Of a stretch of DNA of 64,000 nt, positions 47,452 through 57,652 are shown piece after piece. The stretch covers positions 749,540-813,539 of the forward strand of contig CABFPE010000155.1 in the NCBI GenBank assembly GCA_900660155.1, written 5' to 3'. The position numbers and the translations under genes were made by a program. Position 1 is the stretch's first letter; every line of letters starts with the position of its first letter. The notes under the pieces were generated by a model, which had not been told where the DNA came from, made no database searches, and worked only from the letters and a program-made list of their open reading frames with translations. This DNA is from Hofstenia miamia (taxonomy: Eukaryota > Xenacoelomorpha > Acoela > Hofsteniidae).

Positions 47452-48287
47452 TTATTCTCTTATTTTTATCCAAGATTTAGTTGGGTTGTTTATTTTTTGC
47501 TTATTAGAATAAGTTATTATAAGGCAATGGTCAGAGTAGGGAAATTCAGAACAAATGTATTTATTTAAAGATTCATTTTTTGAAATCATAAAGTAATCAA
47601 TCAAGGTTTGGATATTTGCAGATATTCTGGATGGAATGCATTGACATATTAGCGAAATGTAGATTAGATTTTCAGTTATATTTAGAAAGTTCAAATTCCA
47701 GTCGCCCATTAACATTATAGTTGTATTATGACTTAATGCTATAATGATTTCATTTTCGATTTGTGCAAAGAATTTGTTCGAAAAAGCTTTGTTTGGACAA
47801 TATGATATATTCAGAAGCTGTTTCCTATTACAATTAAGCGGATCTTGGATGTCAGCCCAAAGACTTTCATATGTGTTATTGGTTGAAATGATTTTCTGAA
47901 GTTTAGGTTTTTTATCAATTAGGACCATTACACCTTCTCCTTTTGTTTTATTCTAATGTAAAGTTTGATTTCTATCTGTTCTGAATAGTTTAAATTTATG
48001 ATTCGCAATTGACCAAGGAGAATTTTCATGATTATTTATAAGCCATATTTCGGATACTTCAAGGACAAATTTGAACCAAGTTCTTGTACAAATTGTTTGT
48101 ATTTATTATTTTTTGAAGAAACTTTTTGAAAGTTAATATGAATATATTTAGTCGAATTTATTGATTGTACTATATTAATGCTTTGCGTGTATCCGCCTAC
48201 TTTGATTGGTGTGATAGGACCAGGATTAGGCTTAATTCCGGCCATTATTAATAACTTATTTAAAAAGAGGAAATATTGTTTTGTCAA
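47452..48287 (-). pseudogene. LINE ORF2 start and APE endonuclease (family A, - strand copy)
   Basis: From 48287: MTKQYFLFLNKLLIMAGIKP then NPGP, a 2A-like position, followed by YIHINFQKVSSKNNKYKQFV, the first endonuclease strand. The later frame 47928-47452 has LWADIQDPLN, NISYCPNK, MLMGDWNLNFLN (GD.N), LIDYFMIS and YSDHCLIITY (SDH). These are the ordered APE endonuclease motifs of CR1/L2-type LINEs. Frames are disconnected. Confidence 0.78.
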
Positions 48288-48517
48288 TTTTATTTATTAT
48301 AGAAAACAGTTTAAGCGGGTGATAAATGCTACGCGTGCCATTAATTTTGAGCTTCTTATTCAATAATGTAATATTATTTTTAGAATTAAGGGAAATCAGA
48401 ATAATTAAGAAAAATGCCTAGGGGAAACTATTATAGTTTACAGCCAAAAAGTGAAAAATTCGCCACAACCAAATTGTTAATATAATAATAAGAAAAATTA
48501 CCATCATTAAAATAGTC

Positions 48518-49262
48518 TTAAAAAGTTTCAGATTCTTTGAACCTCAGTGGGTGAAAGTGGTGGCGGCATAGAAATAACTTTAGCATATGTTTGATATTGG
48601 TGAAGCGCAGGCGTGGTAATTGGTCACTAAGTGGCAAAGTGGTGTGCATCTTTTGGCATTTGCATTTGTGAAATTTTGACGTGTCTTTAATTGCTGGTGG
48701 CGATAGGTAAACTACGGCGCGTAATTGCTGAAAGTGGCGCGGATTAAAGACTACTTTGATGCTGTGCGCAAGCATTGAGTAACCAAACCTCGAAAAATGG
48801 ATACCGTTGCTTGTAGACATTTTTGAATTTGGATTAGTTCCTAAACAAAAATATTTGAAGTTCTCAAAAACCGAAAAATTCAAAAATTTCGAATTTTGTT
48901 TAAATTAACAAATTTAGTTCAGCTGATTTCTTGTTAAACTCTTTGTTGTTAGAGAAAGGAGCCACCTCTGCTAAGAAAACTTTTGCTGAACCAAATTTAG
49001 CGGGTATCATATTGAGCAAATTAGTGTACTTATCTGTGTAATTTTTGTTTCATTATATCATTTCATCTGATCATAACTAATATTTTCTTAATTTGCTCTA
49101 AAAGTTGGTATTCTTTTAAGACTTCTGTAACATTGTTAATGGTGGCGCCCGTGTATCAATGTATTGCAACATTATGGTTCTTTGTCAATCCTGGGGCTCT
49201 GAGGTGCCGGTACATTGAGGAACCAATAATGAGGACATCGGCTTCTTCTTTTAGCTTCTTTG
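48518..49262 (-). pseudogene. LINE ORF1, SGNH-type esterase domain (family A)
   Basis: At about 49240-49200 the strand reads DVLIIGSSMYRHL (SGNH block I, nucleophile Ser), then YTGATINNV (block II-like). The frame ending at 48518 holds SNGIHFSRFGYSMLAHSI, block V with the catalytic His. ORF1 esterase domains of this kind are known from CR1-like LINEs. Stops and a frame change separate the blocks. Confidence 0.7.
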
Positions 49263-49590
49263 GAAGTCATGATCTTTTTTCTGTTTGCTAGTGCATGTTC
49301 TTAACCTGCTTTTCCGCTTGTGTGATTTTGGTGTGCGTTTCTAAAGGTATTCTGTCAAAGGATGCTAGGAGATTATGTAGAATTATATTAGCTCATCTTT
49401 TCCCATATTTTTAAAAGGAGCTAATAGTAGTTAAAGAGGCCGAGACCCCATCGCCCTTTTTTCTAATTGGTCGAGAGGTGGGTCATAGGAGGTGTCCCTT
49501 TTATCTTTTTCCGGACACTCTGACTCATGGTCTATGTTTGGTCTTGGATATTGATGGGGGTATTGTAGTGACATCATGGAAGATGCATGG

Positions 49591-50192
49591 TCATGTACTT
49601 GCTATAGTGCACTCATTTGCTTGCCAATTTAGTTTGCATGTTTTAGTTTACTTTTTATTACATGTAAATAGACATGGCAATGTTTACTTCACGTTTGTGA
49701 TAATACATTACTGACTTAATTCACATTAAGTTTTTGCAAATGATTAATTTTTTCCATAAAAAATTCCAGGCATTGCTAATGATTAATAGTCGTCATTTAA
49801 TTCGTTTTTAAGGAAATTTAAACATTACATGCAAAAAGTTACATTTGGTTTTTCAAATACTTCATTGTGAAAAACAAATTAAATGTATGGAATTTTTACA
49901 ATTAAATAGCAGTGTATTTGAAAAACAAAATGTAGCCTTTTACATGTAATGTTTAGATTTCCTGAAAAAGGAATTTAATGATGACTAATAATCATTAGCA
50001 ATGCCTGGAATTTTTTTATGGAAAGGAAAATTAATCATTTGCAAAAATGTAATGTGAATTAAGTCAGCAATGTATTATTACAAACACAAAGTAAACCCAT
50101 GTTTGCCATGTATATTTACATGTAATAAAAAGTAAAATAAAACATGCAAACTAAATTGGAAACATAAGTGAATCACTATAGCAAGTATATGA
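49591..50192. mobile_element. Foldback element, 602 bp, arms of about 270 bp
   Basis: 49591-49862 and 49905-50192 are inverted copies, e.g. TACTTGCTATAGTG, CCAATTTAGTTTGCATGTTT, GACTTAATTCACATTA, TTCCAGGCATTGCTAATGAT on the left and their complements on the right, with a loop of about 40 bp. Identity is roughly 85% by eye. No protein-coding capacity. The flanks show no obvious target duplication. Confidence 0.85.
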
Positions 50193-50344
50193 CAGGTGGT
50201 ACTTGTCAATTTTCTCACTTATTGGTGCTGCTTTCATTAGTTGAAGAAGATTTATCACCATCAATTACTACCAGACTTGCAGACTGTATTTTAAAAGTTC
50301 AAATAAAAAAATTGAAAGACGCTAGCATAATAGGCGGAAGGAAT

Positions 50345-51430
50345 CTAGCTTTAATATTTTCACTATTACTTAGATTTTCAAAAGGCTTTTGATAAAGTAC
50401 CGCAGGAATTGGTTGGTACTTTATATGGATACCATATTTCTCTAAGCGAATGCCAAATATCTCAAGAACAGATAATGACTAAAAAGAGTGCATAAGGGAC
50501 AGCACCTTGATAGGACATCAAATATTAGAAAAATTTTTAAGCGATTATTTTCAACCCAATAAATATAAAAATATATTTTTGCAATTTATGCTCATTTAGT
50601 AAATGTATTAGTGTAGAATTTTTGGCCAGCAATACTTTGTATGACTTTGAAAAGCACACTGGCAAAAATCTGTGTTTAAGTGTCATTGCATAGAATAATA
50701 TTTTGCCAAACTAATTGGCTAAAACCACATTGTTGCTCAACAACAGCAGTATCCACTTTGAAATATTTGGGGCTCATTTTAAGAAATGTAGTATCCATTT
50801 AAAGTACCAACCACAGGGCTTAGTCATTGGCAAACTACGAAAAATTTTGATATTGGTGGTAATTTTCTTCCCATGCTTGCATCTCATTTATCAAATCGTG
50901 TTCAGTAAGTCAATTACAATGGATCTGTCTCAAGTCGTTTACCAGTTATTAGTGATGCGCCTCAAGGCTCCTCTCTTAGACCTTTACTATTTCTCAGCTT
51001 CATAAATGACTTACCTGAATCTTCCTTTAGTACAGATGTATATGTCTTTGCAGATAATTTAAAATTTTTTAGCAGGAATTCTGGAAATCTCCGAAAAGAT
51101 CAACTTTCTCTTCTAAAATGGGATGTCGATAACAAAAATGGAGTTTAATTCTGACAAGTTTAAATGGATTATTATTGGGCAATATTACTTTCAATAACTT
51201 GCTAATGATATTGATGTTTGCCCTAGTTCATTAGTGCGAGATTTGGGAGTTTATGTTAGAAACAACATCCTGGTCTGAGAATATATATCTCACAAACTAG
51301 TAAAATGAAATCATGTTTTTATGTTTTTGCGTCGTTCTTTACCATTTATCAGCAATACTTCTACCAAAATTACCTTTATAAAACAATGATTCTATCCATT
51401 CTGATGTATGCTTCTCTTATCACATTCAAT
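50345..51430 (+). mobile_element. Degenerate LINE fragment, family D
   Basis: Motif A at about 50362-50405 (LDFQKAFDKVPQELV), motif B at 50941-51010 (SDAPQGSSLRPLLFLSFIND) and motif C at 51035-51065 (VYVFADNLKFF, with FADN). Motif A and B are over 500 bp apart instead of about 200, so foreign or duplicated sequence lies between (50450-50880). Stops throughout. Confidence 0.65.
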
Positions 51431-52095
51431 TAATAAAAAGATCAAATCTTGGTATGAAGAAAACAAATTGGAAGTTAATTATGAAAAGTCGGTGGAAATG
51501 ATTATTATACAATTGAAGAGAAAATTGTTGATAATATATCTAAAATTGATTGCTATTCCTCAGTAACAAAAATGAAATATCTTGGATTTACCATAAATAA
51601 CAAGCTTTCATTTAAAAAACATAATGCTCAAGTTTATAAAAGATCAATGAGAATTTTCTATATAATATTAAAAGTAAAAAGATTTTTAAATCAAAATGAA
51701 ATTTTATTTAATTCCCTAGTTAATTCTATTATAATTTACGGCATACAAGTATATGCAGGTGAATCATAAACATCTTTATCTAAGCTTAGCAACATATACA
51801 AGAAAGCGTATAAATATAAATTTATTACTAAGGAATGAAATATTTTAACATCATTAAAGCAAAAGACAAAGCATTACATCAACATATCGAAGACTCTCAA
51901 AAATATCTACTAAAACAATTCATTAGCAAAAGAACCGAATATGCTACATCAAAATTAAAAAAAACCATTCCAACAAAATTATTCTAATCAAAGACCATCT
52001 TCCCTGAACGATATTTCTCCTGTTATTAATTGATTTTATTTTTTTTAGTTTTGTAGTTTGGAGTCTGGTTTACTGTATTTTAAGCTTATAATAAA

Positions 52096-52125
<30 letters not shown>
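51431..52125 (+). mobile_element. LINE 3' end, family C, with (ATT)n tail
   Basis: Reads SWYEENKLEVNYEKSVEMII (51445-51510), then MKYLGFTINNKLSFKKHNAQ (51572-51631) and IIYGIQVYAGES, the RT thumb/connection region, then decays and ends in a (TTA)n tract at about 52096-52125. 5'-truncated. The thumb pattern resembles the copy at 59340-60420, which has the same tail type. Confidence 0.7.
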
Positions 52126-52126
<1 letters not shown>

Positions 52127-52250
52127 CTTCTTGCATCTCACAGCTTCATGCTGGTATCCCTCTCAGCTCGGGGAACTCACCAGTTCCCAGGGAGTCTGAG
52201 AGCTTTCCTCAGGACTCTAGCTGTTCCTAATAATGCTGCCTTCTGTGCTA

Positions 52251-52255
<5 letters not shown>
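52126..52255. other. GC-rich structured segment between two (TTA)n tracts
   Basis: About 125 bp of clearly higher GC. It contains a nested hairpin: outer stem CTCTCAG (52160-52166) with CTGAGAG (52196-52202), inner stem GGGAACT (52171-52177) with AGTTCCC (52182-52188) and a 4-base loop. No reading frame. It could be the structured 3' tail of a LINE or SINE whose (TTA)n end is the tract at 52250-52303. Origin unknown. Confidence 0.6.

Positions 52256-52303
<48 letters not shown>
52250..52303 (+). repeat. (TTA)n microsatellite
   Basis: About 17 TTA triplets immediately before the start of the CR1-like LINE at 52303. Similar tracts end the LINE pieces at 52096-52125, 56985-57003 and 60398-60420. 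Confidence 0.9.
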
Positions 52304-53442
52304 GTGTGCTTTCGCCAAGGACGGTGGTATTTCTCAGAAACGTTGAAAAGCAAGTTGTTTGGCGGTGCGCCTACCCTGGACACGGCATTTTCTTTGAAAA
52401 AAGATAAGAAGAAGTCGCCGCCTCACCAAATGTTCTCGCTATTAGATAAAGAAAATGCCGCTGAAGCTCTATTATTTCTATTCAAATCACCTTTAAAATC
52501 TGTGTCCGACGCATCTTGTCAACATTCTCCAGCAAATTCCGAAGTACAACTCAGCAACAAATCTGCTCCGTCGCCCACCTCATTGCCTCCATCACACGAT
52601 CAATATGTTTCTTTTAAAAATCCTCCACCTTCGCCAACAGAACCTGCAAAGATGGAAAGCTTTCCTCGACCTCAGAAAACAGTAAAGAATATTAAGCCCA
52701 ACACCACTTCATTAATAATTGGTAGCAGCATCTTAAAGTCTGTGCGATCAAACAATCTGTTCTCTAACCAAGTCACAACAATTCATTCTTATCCAGGTCA
52801 CAACTCCAAGCGCTTAGCTGAAAAAATCTCTCAATATCCGAAGGTTCATATCAACTCAGTCTTCATAAACACAGGTCTCATCGATGCTCTACATTCCCTT
52901 GATGTCCCAACTTTCAAATCCAACATTAATCACATTGTTTCCCTGATACGTCTCAAATTTTCTCCACGCTTCATTTATTTTTTGCAAATCACGCCAGTTG
53001 GTAAATTCTCACTTCTAAAGAAAAATCCTACAATTGCTGAATTTAATAGAATCCTCGTCAATCTATCTGCAAAGAAGTTCAACGTTATCCCGGTCTTTAA
53101 CAAATTTCTCCTATCATATCAAACTGTCAACCTCAGCCTCTTAGTTAATGATGACATCCATCTTTCTCCTCAAGGAANTCTGCAAAGAAGTTCAACGTTA
53201 TCCCGGTCTTTAACAAATTTCTCCTATCATATCGAACTGTCAACCTCAGCCTCTTAGCTAATGATGGCATCCATCTTTCTCCTCAAGGAATCAGGCTTAT
53301 AACGCAAATCTTAAAAGATTTCTTTGTTCCTCGCACAATCATTCACTCCTCATTTCGAATTCCTCACACGTCTTTCGCAAAAGTCACATCCTCATCAACA
53401 CGTCGATTTCTTCTTCCGACTTCACATACCTTCCAAATATAG
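52303..53442 (+). pseudogene. LINE ORF1, SGNH-type esterase (family B)
   Basis: Pro/Ser-rich N-terminal part, then TTSLIIGSSILKSV (about 52705-52745; block I with Ser), HSYPGHNSKRLAEKI (block II Gly), VFINTGLIDAL (block III), and DDIHLSPQG / DGIHLSPQG (block V Asp-x-x-His) in the two copies on either side of the N at 53178. If the duplication is an assembly error the ORF is open through to TAG at 53440-53442. The ATG of ORF2 follows two bases later (TAGACATG), so ORF2 could be reached by termination-reinitiation. The start codon of ORF1 is not evident. Confidence 0.75.
53066..53290 (+). repeat. 112-bp direct duplication around a single N (probable assembly artefact)
   Basis: 53066-53177 and 53179-53290 are the same ORF1 segment with three or four substitutions (CAAACT/GAACT, GTTAATGATGAC/GCTAATGATGGC). 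One N at 53178 separates them. Two allelic or paralogous contig ends joined end to end would give exactly this. Confidence 0.85.
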
Positions 53443-53444
53443 AC

Positions 53445-56287
53445 ATGGCGCTCTTCAGGTACATTTATTGTTACTTTTTCTTTTTAAACTTCTTTGTAAT
53501 TTTACTTAAAGGGCAACTAGAAATTACAACATCTGTATCCCTAAAACTTAGCTACAATAATCGAAATATAATAACAAAACATCCATCAAATTATGGTGCA
53601 CTAAAAATATATAAATTAATAATCTGTCAGCTAACTGAGATCATCAAATTAACAATTTTACTCTCAGGCGATGTAGAAACTAATCCGGGTCCAGTATATA
53701 CTGATAATCAAGTAGAAAATATTATGGCTAACTACAAAAACAATTTCAAATTTGTTTACATAAATGCTAGAAGTCTTTGTGCAAATCGCCCTGAATTTTT
53801 AAATATCTTTAGCAAAATTGGTAATAATGCAATTTACTTAGTTACTGAAACCTGGCTAAAAGACTACGACAATATAAATGAGTTATATAATCCAAACCCT
53901 AGTTTGTTTGAAATTCATTACAAAAATAGATTAGAAAGGGGTGGTGGCTTATTAATAATTATTCCAAAATCAATGAAATCGAAACGCAGAAGTGATCTCG
54001 AATTAAAACATGAAATTTTTTAGTCCTTTTGGATTGAACTCAATTCTAAAATTAATTCTTTCGGAAACTGAACTACTAAATGTTTGCTACAATCCAAATA
54101 AAAACTATGTTTCCCACTTTTACGATTATAAGTCTACAGAAATTGAAAATGCAATTCTGGAAAAGAAATACATAAGTATTTTAGGTGATTTCAATGCTAA
54201 ATACTTAAATCTTAACGAATCACACAAATTGGATATCATTTGTGACATTTCTGATATTAAAATAATTAATAAGACCACTCCATCTCTACATTCAAATTTG
54301 ATAGATTATTTTATTTCAGATAACCCAATCACTCATTTAAATTTCATTTTCGAATCATTTAGTGATCACAATCTTTGTGTGTACGTCCGTAACTCCAAAC
54401 GTGATGTTAAAACAAAAAAAGTAATTTTTTCTAGAAATTTTAATAACTTTGATGAAAAAACTTTTATCAAACTCTTAAAGAACATTTCCTTTAATTATGT
54501 TTACACATTGTCGAAAAGCGACCACATGTTGAGAATCATTATCTGGGAAATTACTCAAGCATTAAACAAAGTTGCTCCAATCAAGCGCGAAGTAATTAAT
54601 AGAAATTCGAAATCTGCCTTTGATCAACCGCGTGATAAAGATGTAATCAGGCGGCTAGTAATTAATAAAAACTACTTGTTTGACCTTGCAAAATCCCACC
54701 CAAGCACGACTAATTGGACTAATTATGAACGCGCAAAGCAATTGATCAAAAGACACGGCAAAAACAACTATGATGCTAAAATAAAGAATTATTTTGAGCA
54801 AATGTATAAATCAAGTAGAAAATGGAACTTTGTGAGCCAAACGATTGGAAAAAATAAAAGTTCATCGGCTAACATTAAGGAAATACGTTTTAAAAATAAG
54901 CTTTATGGAAATAAGAAACAAATAGCAAACATTTTAAATGAAACTTTTGCAAAAATGGGAAATTTTCATTTTAATTCTCATGATACATATCAAGAACGTG
55001 TATGCCAACTGAAACAAAACCCTAAATTTAATTTTAATTTAATTTCTTCTCATGATTTAATGAAAGTAGTCAAAGGACTAGACACAACAAAATCTTGTGG
55101 TTCAAGTAATCTACCATATTTCATAATAAAAAAATACTTTTATATATTCGAAGAATACATCCTGTTAGCTTTCAATCAATGTATTATTGACAATAATTTT
55201 CCCGACGTTTTGAAATATTCGGATATCTCAACACTATATAAGAAAGGAGATCCTCTCAATCCATTTAATTACCGACCAATAAGCATAAGGCATCCATTTT
55301 CTAAAATTTTTTAAAAAACTTTTAGCTGCCCAAATATATAAGTATTTAAACGACAATAAAATTCTATCAGAGCATCAATTTGGATTCAGACCAAAATTCA
55401 GCACTACTGATGCCATACTCTCAATTACCGAAAATTTAAAATGTAACCTAAATAACAATCTTTCTACGGCTGTTGCATTTTTAGACCTTAGTAAGGCATT
55501 CAATTCTATGGATTTTAACGTTTTAAAAGCAAAATTATTTGAACAGGGCTTCAGTCATTTAGCTATACATCTTATAATGCATTTTTTGAATAATCGAAAA
55601 CAGCGTGTAAAATTGGACGGAATTTTTTCAGACTATACAACTACAAATCTTGGAGTTCCACAAGGCACAGTATTAGGGCCTATCTTATTTGCACTCTATG
55701 TAAACGATATGTCTCAATCATTAAAAAATGGAACTATTTACCAATACGCTGATGACACATGTATTATTAGAACATCGAAAAATCCGTTTGACGCTACTAA
55801 GTTTTTGACTAAAGACATTGAATCACTGATTACGTATTTTGATAATAATAGATTAAAAATTAATGCAAATAAAACTCAATTTATTATATTTGCACCAAAG
55901 GAACATCAAAAGATTTCCGAAAATATCAAAATTAACATAAATAAAAATGTAATTGTGCAATGTAAATCAGTATGTTATTTAGGAGTAACAATTGATCAAG
56001 ATTTAAAATTTAATGAATTTTTGTCTTTAAAATTAAGAAAAATGGCATCTGGAATTAAATTTTTATATCATTTACGGCACCTAGGGAATTCATATCATAA
56101 ACAGTTTATTAATTCTTTTGTAATCAGTGAATTTAGTTATTGCTGCTTTCTCTTTCAACATATAACTACTAAAAATATAACATCATTATCAAAAATGTAC
56201 AACCGGTCTTTGAGATCACTCAATTATATCCCCAAACACGAATCCGTCAGAGACTTAATATCAACATATAAGATACTATCACCTTTA
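53445..56287 (+). pseudogene. LINE ORF2: 2A, APE endonuclease, reverse transcriptase (family B)
   Basis: Starts MALFRYIYCYFFFLNFF, hydrophobic, followed at residues 76-83 by DVETNPGP. Endonuclease motifs: FVYINARSLC, LVTETWLKDY, GGGLLIIIP, ISILGDFNAKYLN, LIDYFISDNP, SFSDHNLCVYV. Reverse transcriptase: CGSSNLPYFIIKK, FNYRPISI, EHQFGFRPKFSTTDAI, AFLDLSKAFNSMDFNVL (motif A), LGVPQGTVLGPILFALYVND, YQYADDTCII (YADD near 55744) and VCYLGVTIDQDL. Frames change near 54020 and 55316, the second at a run of A/T. Catalytic residues are intact. The C-terminus is cut at the N of 56288. Confidence 0.88.
53670..53693 (+). other. 2A ribosome-skipping motif DVETNPGP
   Basis: Encodes DVETNPGP preceded by KLTILLSG, a full match to the 2A consensus D-V/I-E-x-N-P-G-P with its usual hydrophobic helix upstream. 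2A peptides make the ribosome skip the Gly-Pro bond, releasing the upstream part. N-terminal 2A motifs are known in CR1/L2/Crack-type LINEs of several invertebrates. Here skipping would release an 82-residue leader from the endonuclease-RT. Confidence 0.9.
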
Positions 56288-56288
56288 N

Positions 56289-56588
56289 ATTTTAATAACT
56301 TTGATGAAAAAACTTTTATCAAACTCTTAAAGAACATTTCCTTTAATTATGTTTACACATTGTCGAAAAGCGACCACATGTTGAGAATCATTATCTGGGA
56401 AATTACTCAAGCATTAAACAAAGTTGCTCCAATCAAGCGCGAAGTAATTAATAGAAATTCGAAATCTGCCTTTGATCAACCGCGTGATAAAGATGTAATC
56501 AGGCGGCTAGTAATTAATAAAAACTACTTGTTTGAACTTGCAAAATCCCACCTAAGCACGACTAATTGGACTAATTATGAACGCGCAA
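56289..56588 (+). repeat. 300-bp copy of 54437-54736 bounded by N on both sides (probable assembly artefact)
   Basis: Identical to the ORF2 segment at 54437-54736 apart from two substitutions I can see (GAC/GAA and CCC/CCT codons). It replaces the RT C-terminal part between N at 56288 and N at 56589. A small contig placed in the wrong order, or an allelic fragment, is the simplest explanation. Confidence 0.88.
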
Positions 56589-57014
56589 NTGCATAATGCA
56601 TAAATATGTTAATAGCTCAAATTCCTTTAAGTTCCTAAATGATTTCTTAAAGCACAATCAAAGAAACAAAAAACTTTTTAGCAATTCAATCGCAAAGATT
56701 CATTTACATTTGTTCGAAATTGTGGAATGATCTAAATGTGGAAATTAAAACTGAAAAAAATTATAAACATTTTAAAAAAAAGATAAAAGAAATTTTAATG
56801 GAAAAGCAATTATTAATTGGAATTACAAATTAATTATGCACCTGGACTCAATTTATATAAATTTTAAGCCTTTTAAGTAATGTGCATATTTATATTTTGT
56901 ATATTTATATTTGCTTGTGTGTATTTGTTTGTGTGTTAGTTTGTAGTTCTTATTACTAACTTATGCAATAAATTTGCTTTAACTCTTATTATTATTATTA
57001 TTCTGTTACTTTAT

Positions 57015-57312
57015 TTCAAATATCAGATCTTAAGAAAGCAAAAATTCGGCAATAACATTTTAATCATGTTATAAGGTTTGCAAATTATCTGCACATTAAA
57101 ACAGATATCTCTGTTTTTGATGCTCCTAAACTTTTTAAAGCTAAGTTAATGCATCATATGCTAATCTTCTTAAGCACTGATTATGATAATTCATTTAAAT
57201 GTAAAAAGTTTCTTCCCTGCCCCTGTAATATTCGTCTTTCTTGTTTTAATTTTTAGCATTTTTGTTATTCAGTTTTAAGTAAAGTTATTTTACTACTACT
57301 ACTACTACTATA
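57015..57312 (+). mobile_element. Probable short LINE 3' fragment with (TAC)n tail
   Basis: About 300 bp following the family B LINE and ending in TACTACTACTACTACTAC (57292-57311), a triplet tail in the style of LINE 3' ends. Coding traces are too weak to assign a family. Confidence 0.35.
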
Positions 57313-57336
57313 AATTTTTAATATTGCATTTATGAG

Positions 57337-57652
57337 TTGAGCAACATCAATTTAAAAAACTCTTTTTGTGATTTCAAAAGCTAACATAAAATGCTTTGAG
57401 GAAGAAAATTGATAACACATAGAAAAATAATTCATATAGACAATGAAGATTTCCTTAAAAAATTTAGTACGACTTTTTGAGTCTTACGTATTGTTCGAGC
57501 AAACATCAATTTTGAAATAAGGTACTCTCAAATTACTGTTTTCAAAAGTTAACATAAAATGCTTTGAGAAAAGAAGTTGAAAGTGCATAAAAGAATTTGA
57601 AAAACTGATTCAGATAGACAATCAAAAGATCTTTGCATGAGTTTTTGTGTTT
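57337..57652 (+). repeat. Diverged tandem duplication, two units of about 155-160 bp
   Basis: 57337-57490 and 57497-57652 share GAGCAA.CATCAATTT, CTAACATAAAATGCTTTGAG (second unit TTAACATAAAATGCTTTGAG), CATATAGACAAT / CAGATAGACAAT and a shared GTNTTACG end. Roughly 75% alike, so old. Confidence 0.6.

Larger units (their letters stand above)
45095..49400 (-). mobile_element. CR1-like LINE, near full length, decayed, family A
   Basis: About 4.3 kb on the - strand: ORF1 with SGNH esterase motifs (49260-48518), ORF2 with a degenerate 2A-like site, APE endonuclease and reverse transcriptase (48287-45930), and a 3' part that continues past a hAT MITE (45516-45805) to an ATTTC-type pentamer tail near 45095-45110. 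Multiple stops and frame changes throughout. Sister of the truncated copy at 36726-38896. Confidence 0.8.
52303..57003 (+). mobile_element. CR1-like LINE with 2A motif, near full length, family B
   Basis: About 4.7 kb: ORF1 with SGNH esterase (52303-53442), ORF2 with 2A, APE endonuclease and reverse transcriptase (53445-56287), a short 3' region with coding remnants (56590-56830) and an (ATT)n tail at 56985-57003. The 5' end abuts a (TTA)n tract, so it is probably 5'-truncated or inserted into the tail of a previous element. The copy is distorted by three N-junction duplications (53178, 56288, 56589) that look like assembly errors; ORF2 also has frame changes near 54020 and 55316. Confidence 0.85.

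Noticed and set aside
52058-52302. Poly-Ile and poly-Tyr start of the long frame leading into LINE ORF1
   Set aside because: It is translation of (TTA)n tracts and of the hairpin block, not protein.
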